Assembly (NCBI GenBank): GCA_022865545.1
Contig: JALHTA010000131.1
Span: forward strand, 1 to 10,146
Source: Actinomycetota bacterium
Lineage (GTDB): Bacteria > Actinomycetota > Humimicrobiia > Humimicrobiales > Humimicrobiaceae
Direction: 5' to 3'
DNA: 10,146 nt
The notes under the pieces were generated by a model. It made no database searches. It was given only the letters and a program-made list of their open reading frames with translations, and had not been told where the DNA came from. The translations under genes were made by a program, and so were the position numbers. Of this stretch, positions 1 to 6,125 are shown one piece after another; positions within the stretch are counted from its first letter, which is position 1; each line of letters starts with the position of its first letter.

Positions 1-1
1 A

Positions 2-349
2 GCCGATAGAGTAAAAGGCATAACTTCAGTACTTTTTGATAAGTGCAAGGAACTTTTAATATGCAATACTATTTGTGATACAACTAAAAACCGTCAGGAA
101 TCTACGAAAAAACTTTCCAAAAAAGTGGACGTGATGATCGTAGCCGGTGGGAAAAATAGTGCAAACACAACTCACCTTTCTGATATTTCACTAAGTGAAA
201 ATAAAAGTACCTACCATATAGAGAGTTATGATGAAATAAAACCAGCATGGTTTAAACACTCCGATAAAATAGGGATAAGTGGTGGCGCATCAACCCCTGA
301 GAAAGATATAATCGATATTAAAAAAACGATAGAAGGTATTGACTCTTGA
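2..349 (+). CDS. ispH: 4-hydroxy-3-methylbut-2-enyl diphosphate reductase, C-terminal part
   Basis: This is the last 115 codons of IspH (LytB), open from the left edge; the N-terminal part with the first iron–sulfur cysteines lies outside the window. IspH is the final enzyme of the MEP pathway, a cytosolic [4Fe-4S] enzyme that reduces HMBPP to IPP and DMAPP. The visible part shows the family's later landmarks in order: the cluster-binding cysteine in TICDTTKNRQ, the substrate-binding GGKNSANT block (Ser-x-Asn), a THIE-like YHIES segment, and the closing GGASTPE motif with its conserved serine. The protein ends about 20 residues after that motif, as is normal, so the 3' end is intact. Its TGA stop overlaps the TTG start of the next gene by 4 nt, which implies translational coupling. 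Identification is firm; only the missing 5' part limits it. Confidence 0.95.
   Translation, partial: ADRVKGITSVLFDKCKELLICNTICDTTKNRQESTKKLSKKVDVMIVAGGKNSANTTHLSDISLSENKSTYHIESYDEIKPAWFKHSDKIGISGGASTPEKDIIDIKKTIEGIDS
331..336 (+). promoter_or_regulatory. Ribosome binding site for the radical SAM gene
   Basis: AGAAGG lies inside the end of ispH, 9 nt before the TTG at 346. In that reading frame a TGA at 340–342 closes the frame just upstream, so the TTG is the first usable start. The Shine–Dalgarno match therefore decides the start, and it rules out a longer N-terminus for the downstream protein. Confidence 0.6.
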
Positions 350-1452
350 AAGATACTACCTGCTGCAATAATAGATGTATTTTTTGTTTTGTCGACCAGC
401 TACCCGAAGATCTCAGGCCTTCGCTATATATCAAAGATGATGATTACCTGCTTTCGTACATGTATGGAAATTTTGTCACTCTTACAAATATCTCAAGAAA
501 TGATATAGAGAAGATAATCAAATACCGGCTTGAACCATTATATGTTTCTGTTCATACCCTGGATCCGGATCTTAGAAGCATTATTTTCAGAAATAAAGAC
601 CACTTGAAAGGGTTGATAAACCTGAGAAGACTTGATGAAGCAAAAATTGGAACAAATATTCAGATAGTACTTGTCTCCGGTTTAAATGATGGTAAGAACC
701 TTATATATACCCTGGAAGGATTGGTAAAAGACTTTAAAAATATTATATCTATTGGAATAGTACCAGTAGGGATCACCAGATACAATAAACAGCAAACACT
801 TAAACCTTTTAGCATAAGTATAGTCAATAATACAATAGAAATAGTAGATAAATTTAACAAAGATCACTATGGTCCTGACGGAAAAAAAGTGGTGTTCCTA
901 TCAGATGAATTTTATATTATGGCTGGGATCGATCTTCCAATCTATGAAAGTTACGGGGATTTTGACCAGATTGAAAATGGTATAGGGAAAACAATAGATT
1001 TTCTCCATGGTATACAAAGTAGCATAAAAGGACTTGATGCAGATAGCAATTCTTTTCCTGAACAAGGGCGAAAGTCTCTTATGGTAAGTTCAGAATATGG
1101 TACTGTAGCCCTCGAGAAAGCAATTGAAATAATAATTAATAATTTATCTATCAATAGTCCTTTAAAAATGACTATCGATAGTATGGAAATACTTACGATC
1201 TGCAATGATTTTCTAGGAGGTAATGTAAAAGTGACGGGACTTTTAGCAGGATGTGATATCATTAATAGTCTTAAAAAGACTAATACTTCAAAATATGACA
1301 ATATCTTTATCCCTGACTGTATTTTTAATAACGATGGATTTTCGATAGACAATTTAAGTAGAGACAATATAATGGATACCTGTAATAATATTAACCTGGT
1401 AGATGAAGGTAGTAAAAGTTTTATTAATTGCATTACAGGTATAGAAAAATAA
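346..1452 (+). CDS. Radical SAM protein with DUF512 C-terminal domain, lacking the PDZ domain
   Basis: A 368-residue member of the family annotated as DUF512 or 'PDZ and radical SAM domain protein'. The function is not established. The radical SAM cluster motif CxxxCxxC is C7-C11-C14, followed by the family signature FVDQLP and then KDDDY and GNFVTLTN (about residues 30–50). The core continues with LYVSVHTLDP, QIVLVSGLNDG and a VPVGITRY block. The DUF512 part covers roughly residues 210–365 and includes SEYGT and VTGLLAGCDII. Typical relatives start with a PDZ-like domain of about 60–80 residues before the cysteines; here only six residues precede C7. An in-frame stop at 340–342 means the domain is not simply mis-started away. 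The start is TTG, overlapping the ispH stop, with AGAAGG 9 nt upstream. The family is often found beside der, as here. Family assignment is very secure; the role in the cell is unknown. Confidence 0.9.
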   Translation: MKDTTCCNNRCIFCFVDQLPEDLRPSLYIKDDDYLLSYMYGNFVTLTNISRNDIEKIIKYRLEPLYVSVHTLDPDLRSIIFRNKDHLKGLINLRRLDEAKIGTNIQIVLVSGLNDGKNLIYTLEGLVKDFKNIISIGIVPVGITRYNKQQTLKPFSISIVNNTIEIVDKFNKDHYGPDGKKVVFLSDEFYIMAGIDLPIYESYGDFDQIENGIGKTIDFLHGIQSSIKGLDADSNSFPEQGRKSLMVSSEYGTVALEKAIEIIINNLSINSPLKMTIDSMEILTICNDFLGGNVKVTGLLAGCDIINSLKKTNTSKYDNIFIPDCIFNNDGFSIDNLSRDNIMDTCNNINLVDEGSKSFINCITGIEK

Positions 1453-1465
1453 AACTTAAGTTTTA
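1450..1465. repeat. 16-nt perfect AT-rich palindrome at the gene end
   Basis: TAAAACTTAAGTTTTA is a perfect inverted repeat that begins on the stop codon of the radical SAM gene. It is weak as an RNA hairpin (A/T pairs, almost no loop) and no T-run follows, so it is not a convincing terminator. It could be a protein-binding site ahead of der or chance in AT-rich DNA. The 10-nt half TAAAACTTAA recurs at 6112–6121, again starting on a stop codon. Confidence 0.3.
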
Positions 1466-1498
1466 CAAAATAATAAAATAATTAGAAAAAGAGTATAA

Positions 1499-2809
1499 AT
1501 GAAAAACTTACCGAAAGTAGCAATAATAGGACGGCCAAATATTGGAAAATCTACTTTGATAAACCGGATTTGCAAGAGCAGGGAAGCTATTGTTCACAAG
1601 CAGCCAATGATAACACGTGACCGGAAATATTATTTGAGTGACTGGAATGGCAAAGATTTTTATTTATTGGACACAGGCGGTATTGACCTAAAATCAACAA
1701 AAAGATTGAGTCTGGAAATATTTATCCAGGCCAAAAAAGCAATAGATGAAGCTGATGTCATTATTTTTATGGTGGATATATCAGAACCTGTGTCTGTGAT
1801 GGATGGGGAGATAGCACAAATACTCAGAAAATCTGAAAAAGAAATCATATTTGTTGGAAATAAATGGGATGATCCAGGGAGGAGCTTTTATACAGAGGAT
1901 TACCTTGAATTTGGTTTTGGATACCCTTTAAAAATATCCGCGATACACGGTAAAAATATTGGAGACCTTCTTGATCTGGTAGCTGAGAAGCTACCGGCAG
2001 ATGCTCAAGAGGAAAAAATCGATAAAGATGAACTGCCGGTAATCGCGATACTTGGAAGACCCAATGTTGGAAAATCTACCCTATTCAATACTTTCATCCG
2101 CGAGGAAAGGGCAATTGTAGACGACATAGAGGGAACAACCAGAGATAGCATAGATAGCATTGTGACCATAAGAGAAAAAAGCTATAGATTTATTGATACA
2201 GCTGGTTTAAAAAGGCAAAAAAAGAATATGGATGATCTTGAATATTATAGTAAGCTCAGAACGGAAAGAGCCGCAAGTGAATCTGATATTGCACTAATAT
2301 TGGTCGATAGCAGCAAGCTAAAAATAACAAAACAGGATGTCAAGATCGTTGAGATGTGTATTGATAAAGGGATTAGTATATGTATTGTCTTCAGTAAGAT
2401 AGATCTTGCAAGCAGTGAAGTACTTGATGAATTAATAAAAGATCTTGATCATAGTTTACGGTTTGCACATTTTATACCCTTTTTAAAGATCAGCGCAAAC
2501 ACAAAAAAAGGATTGGGAAGCGTGGTAAAAATGATCGATACTCTAATGGAGGAACGGACAAAAAAAATATCAGATAAGAAACTCACAGAGCTCTTTAAGA
2601 GTCTGGCACAAGAAAAGGGGATTTTTATTAAAGGAAAGCAATTTAAAGTGAAATTTGTCAGACAAATAAAAACTTCTCCTCCATCATTTTTAATATTTTG
2701 CAATCTTGATGCTACTAAAAAAGTAAATATAAGAAGATATGTTGAAAACAATATAAGGAAAGAATTTGATTTTACCGGAGCTCCAATTTTTTTAAAATTT
2801 AAATACTAA
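1499..2809 (+). CDS. der: Ribosome-associated GTPase Der (EngA)
   Basis: Der is a cytosolic tandem GTPase needed for late assembly of the 50S ribosomal subunit. At 436 residues it has the usual length and full architecture. GTPase domain 1 has GRPNIGKS (11–18), ITRDR (38–42), DTGGID (58–63) and NKWD (121–124). Domain 2 has GRPNVGKS (186–193), GTTRDS (212–217), DTAGL (233–237) and a G4 motif that reads SKID (299–302) where the family normally has NKxD. The C-terminal KH-like domain follows (about 345–436) with the conserved PPSFLIFCN and GAPIFLKF segments. The start is ATG; upstream there is only a purine-rich AGAAAAAGAG and no strong Shine–Dalgarno. gpsA follows after 9 nt. In many relatives plsY sits between der and gpsA; it is absent here. 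Identity is certain; the effect of the Asn-to-Ser change in G4 is unknown. Confidence 0.97.
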   Translation: MKNLPKVAIIGRPNIGKSTLINRICKSREAIVHKQPMITRDRKYYLSDWNGKDFYLLDTGGIDLKSTKRLSLEIFIQAKKAIDEADVIIFMVDISEPVSVMDGEIAQILRKSEKEIIFVGNKWDDPGRSFYTEDYLEFGFGYPLKISAIHGKNIGDLLDLVAEKLPADAQEEKIDKDELPVIAILGRPNVGKSTLFNTFIREERAIVDDIEGTTRDSIDSIVTIREKSYRFIDTAGLKRQKKNMDDLEYYSKLRTERAASESDIALILVDSSKLKITKQDVKIVEMCIDKGISICIVFSKIDLASSEVLDELIKDLDHSLRFAHFIPFLKISANTKKGLGSVVKMIDTLMEERTKKISDKKLTELFKSLAQEKGIFIKGKQFKVKFVRQIKTSPPSFLIFCNLDATKKVNIRRYVENNIRKEFDFTGAPIFLKFKY

Positions 2810-2818
2810 TAAACCCAA

Positions 2819-3862
2819 ATGAGCAAAAACAAGAAAAATAAAATAGCTGTAATAGGCGCTGGAAGCTGGGGTACAACACTGGCTGTTCTTCTTGCTGACA
2901 AAGAGTATGATGTATCACTTTGGACCCATAGAGAGGAAACACACAAAGAAATATTATATAAAAGAAAAAATATTAAATATACTAAGGATCTTATATTACC
3001 TGATAATATAACTGTTTTTTATGAAATCGATGATTATATGATTTCCGGTTCTGAGATCATAATACTGGCGGTACCTTCTCATGCATTAAGGGAAACAGTT
3101 AAAAAATTCTATGATGTTTTTGAGTCAACAGCAGATTCTGTAAGATGTGTCCTAAATGTAGCTAAAGGATTTGAGACTGGAACGAATCTACGTCTTTCCG
3201 AAGTCCTGGAAGAAGTCCTTCCAGATCCACTCAAGAAAAAGACTTGTTCTCTTTCCGGACCAAATATTGCAGTAGAAGTTGCCAGGAAGCTCCCAAGTGT
3301 CTCTGTAGTTGCTTCTAAAAATACTGAGATCCTCAAATTTATACAATCTGTTCTTTCTACAGACAATTTCAGGATATACACCAATAAAGATGTCCCAGGT
3401 GTTGAAATAGGAGGTGCTATAAAGAATATTATAGCAATCGCATCAGGTATCTCTGATGGACTTGGTTATGGCGCCAATACAAAAGCATCACTCATAACGC
3501 GAGGATTACATGAACTTTCAAAATTCGGGACAAAGCTTGGAGCAAATCCGCTTACTTTCTCTGGTGCTGCAGTCATGGGTGATTTAATAGCTACATGTAT
3601 CAGCGAGCACAGCCGTAATAGAAGTGTAGGAGAAAGATTGGCAAGTGGAGAAAAAATCGACCAAATAATGAATAGTATGTATATGGTTGCGGAGGGTGTT
3701 AGAACTACAAAAGCAGTATACGAGATCGCGATTAAAAATAATCTGGATGTTCCTATAACGGAATGCATATACGAGATCATATATAAGAACCTCAGTCCCG
3801 AAAAATCAGTCAAAAAACTTATGAGCCGTAAGTTTAAACCTGAAATTGAAGATTTGATATAA
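2819..3862 (+). CDS. gpsA: NAD(P)H-dependent glycerol-3-phosphate dehydrogenase
   Basis: GpsA reduces dihydroxyacetone phosphate to sn-glycerol-3-phosphate in the cytosol, the backbone for phospholipids. The 347 residues match the usual length. The N-terminal Rossmann fold opens with GAGSWGTTLA (13–22). NVAKGFE contains the conserved Lys116, SGPNIAVEVA spans 146–155, and GGAIKN contains the catalytic Lys202. Then come GDL (254–256) with the conserved Asp255, and SRNRSVG (265–271), which binds the substrate phosphate and cofactor. No key residue is missing. The ATG starts 9 nt after the der stop; there is no Shine–Dalgarno in the gap, so translation probably depends on coupling with der. A tRNA gene follows 46 nt downstream with no terminator between, so the tRNA could be made by read-through. 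Confidence 0.97.
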   Translation: MSKNKKNKIAVIGAGSWGTTLAVLLADKEYDVSLWTHREETHKEILYKRKNIKYTKDLILPDNITVFYEIDDYMISGSEIIILAVPSHALRETVKKFYDVFESTADSVRCVLNVAKGFETGTNLRLSEVLEEVLPDPLKKKTCSLSGPNIAVEVARKLPSVSVVASKNTEILKFIQSVLSTDNFRIYTNKDVPGVEIGGAIKNIIAIASGISDGLGYGANTKASLITRGLHELSKFGTKLGANPLTFSGAAVMGDLIATCISEHSRNRSVGERLASGEKIDQIMNSMYMVAEGVRTTKAVYEIAIKNNLDVPITECIYEIIYKNLSPEKSVKKLMSRKFKPEIEDLI

Positions 3863-3908
3863 GCAAATTCTTTACTATTTAATTCTATTAATCTAGAATA
3901 TAATCTGA

Positions 3909-3987
3909 CGGGACGTAGCGCAGTTTGGCCTAGCGCACCAGTATGGGGTACTGGGGGTCGGAGGTTCAAATCCTCTCGTCCCGACCA
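3909..3987 (+). tRNA. tRNA-Pro (anticodon GGG), CCA encoded
   Basis: A complete cloverleaf can be drawn. The acceptor stem CGGGACG (3909–3915) pairs perfectly with CGTCCCG (3977–3983). The D-stem GCGC/GCGC encloses an 11-nt loop containing GG. The anticodon stem CCAGT/ACTGG (3938–3942/3950–3954) holds loop ATGGGGT, so the anticodon GGG is at 3945–3947 with G37, as expected for proline. The variable loop is GGGTC. The T-stem GGAGG/CCTCT, with one G·T pair at its base, holds loop TTCAAAT. The discriminator is A3984, and CCA is genomically encoded. GGG reads CCC and CCU. A TATAAT lies only 4 nt upstream, too close to give a normal precursor. The 3' end of this gene is duplicated downstream at 4131–4148. 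Confidence 0.95.
3967..3984 (+). repeat. 18-nt direct repeat, copy 1 (in the tRNA-Pro 3' end)
   Basis: CAAATCCTCTCGTCCCGA covers the second half of the T-loop, the 3' T-stem, the 3' acceptor strand and the discriminator base. An exact copy lies at 4131–4148, 164 bp further on measured start to start. A direct repeat that begins in the T-loop and runs to the tRNA end is the usual footprint of tRNA-targeted site-specific integration. Confidence 0.85.
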
Positions 3988-4031
3988 TTTTGCTATTAGT
4001 ATTTAGTTGGGTGCAGTGAAGTGATTAAGGG

Positions 4032-4054
4032 AAACATGCCCCAGGTGCATGTTT
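4032..4054 (+). other. Perfect 8-bp hairpin in the element
   Basis: AAACATGC (4032–4039) and GCATGTTT (4047–4054) are exact reverse complements around a 7-nt loop. No T-run follows, so it is not an intrinsic terminator. Confidence 0.6.
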
Positions 4055-4056
4055 GC

Positions 4057-4138
4057 AGGATTTGAAAAGACGGACTGAGCGTCAGCGAGGGAGTCTGCGT
4101 CTCTGCAGCGACCGCAGGGAGACGAAAGAACAAATCCT
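4057..4138 (+). other. Branched fold with competing hairpins
   Basis: An outer 8-bp stem joins AGGATTTG (4057–4064) to CAAATCCT (4131–4138). Inside, AGACG-GACT (4068–4076) can pair with AGTC-TG-CGTCT (4092–4102), leaving a 2-nt bulge. Alternatively GTCTC (4099–4103) can pair with GAGAC (4119–4123), supported by TGC/GCA further in. The CGTCT at 4098–4102 is needed by both hairpins, because AGACG occurs on either side (4068–4072 and 4120–4124), so the two are mutually exclusive. This was read by eye without energy calculation. Confidence 0.45.
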
Positions 4139-4148
4139 CTCGTCCCGA
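4131..4148 (+). repeat. 18-nt direct repeat, copy 2 (tRNA-Pro 3'-end fragment)
   Basis: An exact copy of 3967–3984. The next bases are AC instead of the CC of the CCA end, and the preceding two bases are AA instead of TT, so identity stops sharply at both sides. No other part of a tRNA accompanies it, so it is a fragment and not a second tRNA gene. Confidence 0.85.
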
Positions 4149-4163
4149 ACAAGTCTATATCAG

Positions 4164-4169
4164 TATAAT
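4164..4169 (+). promoter_or_regulatory. Possible -10 box ahead of the phosphohexomutase operon
   Basis: A perfect TATAAT sits 15 nt after the tRNA-fragment copy, which would place the transcript start near 4176. There is no recognisable -35 hexamer at the right distance: that position falls inside the repeat copy (near CGTCCC). There is also no TG extension. If real, it would give region 3 its own promoter after the tRNA. Confidence 0.3.
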
Positions 4170-4232
4170 GTAGGACTTATTGACATTGCTAATATGGACA
4201 TGGTGGATCCAGAGAAAATAATCATAGCTAGT

Positions 4233-4238
4233 GAAAGG
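4233..4238 (+). promoter_or_regulatory. Ribosome binding site supporting a TTG start at 4245
   Basis: GAAAGG lies 6 nt before the TTG at 4245. The in-frame ATGs at 4194 and 4200 have no comparable site, and the family's N-terminus normally begins only a few residues before the FGTDGWRA motif. This favours 4245 as the true start. Confidence 0.45.
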
Positions 4239-4244
4239 GTATTA

Positions 4245-5717
4245 TTGGAAAGTAATATAAAATTCGGGACTGATGGATGGAGAGCAGTAATAGCCCGTGA
4301 ATTTACTTTTGATAACCTAAGATTAGTAGCACAGGCAATTGGACAATACCTAAAAGATGAATCTTTTGATAAAAAAGGTATATTTATTGGTTATGATAAT
4401 AGATTCCTCTCAGAGGAATTCGGCCTCGAAGCGGGAAAAGTCCTTTCATCAATGGGTTTTAAGGTCTATATAGCCGAAGAAGCAGTACCGACCCCGGTTA
4501 CAGCATTTATGGTAAGAGACCTCAAACTTGATGGTGCACTAATGATAACGGCAAGCCATAATCCTTCGCGATATAATGGCATTAAGTTTATACCTTATTA
4601 TGGCGGACCAGCTTTAGCAGAAATAACAGAGAATATTGAAATAAATTTAAAAAAAATTGCAGACGGTAGTGTTAAGAAAGTCGATATTTATTCAATAGAT
4701 AATAAATCCCTGGAATCAAAAATATCTATTATCTCAGATTTTAATAACTATAAAAAAAGCCTGATATCCCTACTGGATGTAGATCTAATAAAAAATTCCG
4801 AATTAAAAGTAACTGTGGATACCATGAACGGTGCCGCATTCCATATAATGCCGGATATCCTTCAAAATGATCTCGGACTTGAGATAGATGTATTAAATGG
4901 TGACAGGGACCCTTTATTTGGCGGTAAATTGCCAGATCCTTCCGAGAAGAACCTTTCTGACCTAAAAGTGGCGATGATAGAGAATTCATCTGATATCGGC
5001 CTTGCGCTAGATGGCGACGCGGATAGATTTGGTGTAATCGATAGGAAGGGAGTTTTTTTAAATCCTAATAATATTATTTCACTTTGCCTTTATTACCTTC
5101 TTTTAACCAGGAAATATGAAAAAGATGATTCTGTAGTAAGGACCGTTGCTACAACGCATCTCCTTGATGCTATTTGTAAAAAAAACAATATTAATCTTAT
5201 TGAAAAACCAGTAGGATTTAAATATATTGGAAAAGAAATGTTAAATGGTAAAATAATAATAGGTGGAGAAGAAAGTGGTGGATTAAGTATAAAGGATCAT
5301 ATTCCGGAAAAAGACGGTCTTATTGCAAATCTGCTTCTTCTGGAGATACAGGCATATTTGAAAAACAAATATGGCAACTTTTATATTTCTGACTACTTAG
5401 AAAAAATATATGAAGAATTCGGGACCTTTTATAATACTAGATTGGATCTGAATGTGCCAGAGAAACGAAAAGATGTTATTATTGAATATTTTTCTGGTCT
5501 AGAGAATCATAAGCTTGAGAAAAGGGTTGTAAAGGAATTATTGAATATTGACGGGGCTAAAGTAGTATTTGATGATGGCAGCTGGGTCCTTGTAAGGGCT
5601 TCGGGTACTGAACCTTTGATCAGGTGCTATATAGAATCTACGGATAAGATTTTTTTTGAAATTTTAAAAGACTTTGTAAATAAAAAGATAGATAGATTGG
5701 TTGATCAATATGAATAA
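4245..5717 (+). CDS. Phosphoglucomutase/phosphomannomutase (alpha-D-phosphohexomutase family)
   Basis: A cytosolic enzyme that moves phosphate between the 1 and 6 positions of a hexose, supplying sugar-1-phosphates for glycan and envelope synthesis. Substrate preference (glucose, mannose or glucosamine) cannot be read from sequence. Counting from the TTG at 4245 (490 residues), FGTDGWRA lies near the N-terminus. The active-site TASHNP has the phosphoserine at 104, the metal loop DGDADR is at 256–261, the sugar-binding GGEESGG is at 340–346, and the phosphate-binding RASGTEP is at 451–457. All four landmark motifs are intact. The frame stays open upstream to a TTG at 4053, but that extension translates the GC-rich element and is not protein-like. 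In-frame ATGs at 4194 and 4200 are alternative starts that would add 17 or 15 residues, but lack a Shine–Dalgarno. The stop overlaps the next gene by 8 nt. Confidence 0.93.
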   Translation: MESNIKFGTDGWRAVIAREFTFDNLRLVAQAIGQYLKDESFDKKGIFIGYDNRFLSEEFGLEAGKVLSSMGFKVYIAEEAVPTPVTAFMVRDLKLDGALMITASHNPSRYNGIKFIPYYGGPALAEITENIEINLKKIADGSVKKVDIYSIDNKSLESKISIISDFNNYKKSLISLLDVDLIKNSELKVTVDTMNGAAFHIMPDILQNDLGLEIDVLNGDRDPLFGGKLPDPSEKNLSDLKVAMIENSSDIGLALDGDADRFGVIDRKGVFLNPNNIISLCLYYLLLTRKYEKDDSVVRTVATTHLLDAICKKNNINLIEKPVGFKYIGKEMLNGKIIIGGEESGGLSIKDHIPEKDGLIANLLLLEIQAYLKNKYGNFYISDYLEKIYEEFGTFYNTRLDLNVPEKRKDVIIEYFSGLENHKLEKRVVKELLNIDGAKVVFDDGSWVLVRASGTEPLIRCYIESTDKIFFEILKDFVNKKIDRLVDQYE

Positions 5718-6114
5718 GCATGAAAATAATAACAATACTGAATCTATCAGAGAATATAAAGCTGATATAACAGAAGAGATCTCCGAAAAAATATTAATGC
5801 AGCTAAAAAAGATACTTCCTGGGAAAAGAGGGCTGCTGGTGATCAAGGGTCCAAATATCGGTGATGAGTTTTATATTGAAAAGGATGAATTTATTATTGG
5901 CAGAAGTCCTGAATCTGATGTTCTATTGGATGATATAACAGTATCACGCAAACATGCGCTCTTAAAAAAAGATGGTGATGATTACAGGCTTCTTGATGCA
6001 GGTAGCTTAAACGGAAGCTATCTTAATGGCAATATAGTCGAAGAAGCAATTCTTTCAAATGGTGATCATATACAAATAGGAAAATATATTTTTATATATT
6101 TTTCGATTAAATAA
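5710..6114 (+). CDS. garA: FHA-domain protein, GarA/OdhI-like
   Basis: A 134-residue protein with one C-terminal FHA domain (about 41–131) and a short polar N-terminal tail. FHA domains bind phosphothreonine. The binding-site residues are present: GRSPESD (64–70), TVSRKHA (78–84) and DAGSLNG (96–102). The sequence around LLVIKGPNIG, LLDDITVSRKHA and SNGDHIQIGK is close to mycobacterial GarA and corynebacterial OdhI. Those proteins inhibit 2-oxoglutarate dehydrogenase and act on glutamate enzymes, and are switched off when their N-terminal ETT motif is phosphorylated by Ser/Thr kinases. Here the matching tail position reads TES (10–12), so the doubled threonine is not conserved. I chose the ATG at 5710, which overlaps the mutase stop; a TTG at 5701 is possible. 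The FtsR-like gene follows, as in Actinobacteria. Family and context are strong; the target enzymes are inferred. Confidence 0.85.
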   Translation: MNKHENNNNTESIREYKADITEEISEKILMQLKKILPGKRGLLVIKGPNIGDEFYIEKDEFIIGRSPESDVLLDDITVSRKHALLKKDGDDYRLLDAGSLNGSYLNGNIVEEAILSNGDHIQIGKYIFIYFSIK

Positions 6115-6125
6115 AACTTAATACT

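Larger units (their letters stand above)
3988..4148 (+). mobile_element. Short GC-rich foldable element bounded by a tRNA 3'-end copy
   Basis: This segment follows the tRNA CCA and ends in an exact copy of the tRNA-Pro 3' end. Its composition differs sharply from its surroundings: 4031–4130 has 56 G/C in 100 bases, and 4071–4120 has 34 in 50, against AT-rich neighbours. It is packed with complementary segments. An 8-bp hairpin is at 4032–4054. AGGATTTG (4057–4064) can pair with CAAATCCT of the repeat copy (4131–4138), and the same stretch also matches the T-loop region of the real tRNA (3966–3974). Two GC-rich hairpins lie inside that outer stem. No integrase or credible protein is encoded, although one frame happens to be open into the next gene. 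It could be a non-autonomous tRNA-targeted element, a remnant of a larger one after deletion, or a dispersed intergenic palindromic repeat. A structured RNA is also possible. Confidence 0.5.

Noticed and set aside
1171..1182. 12-nt palindrome ACTATCGATAGT
   Set aside because: It lies within conserved DUF512 coding sequence and is explained by codon content; a chance palindrome of this length is unsurprising in AT-rich DNA.
951..1433. 160-codon open frame on the minus strand inside the radical SAM gene
   Set aside because: It is antisense to conserved coding sequence, and its translation has low-complexity Ser/Ile/Leu content with no start signal.
3899..3904. TATAAT just upstream of tRNA-Pro as its promoter
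   Set aside because: It ends 4 nt before the mature tRNA, so transcription would start inside the tRNA. There is also no -35 at the right spacing.
3466..3969. Minus-strand open frame across the gpsA end and tRNA-Pro
   Set aside because: It would read through a complete tRNA gene and the gpsA coding region; it is a shadow frame.
4131..4148. A second tRNA gene or tRNA pseudogene
   Set aside because: Only the 3' T-loop, T-stem and acceptor strand are present. The upstream bases do not supply any D-arm or anticodon arm.
4021..4148. T-box or other riboswitch ahead of the mutase gene
   Set aside because: No T-box consensus, no terminator/antiterminator with a T-run, and no match to a riboswitch core I can recognise.
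4180..4185. TTGACA as a -35 box
   Set aside because: No -10-like hexamer occurs 16–19 nt downstream (bases around 4202–4210 are GGTGGATCC).
4053..4193. N-terminal extension of the mutase, or a separate small Arg-rich protein
   Set aside because: The translation covers GC-rich hairpins and the tRNA-fragment copy. It has no family counterpart and no ribosome binding site.
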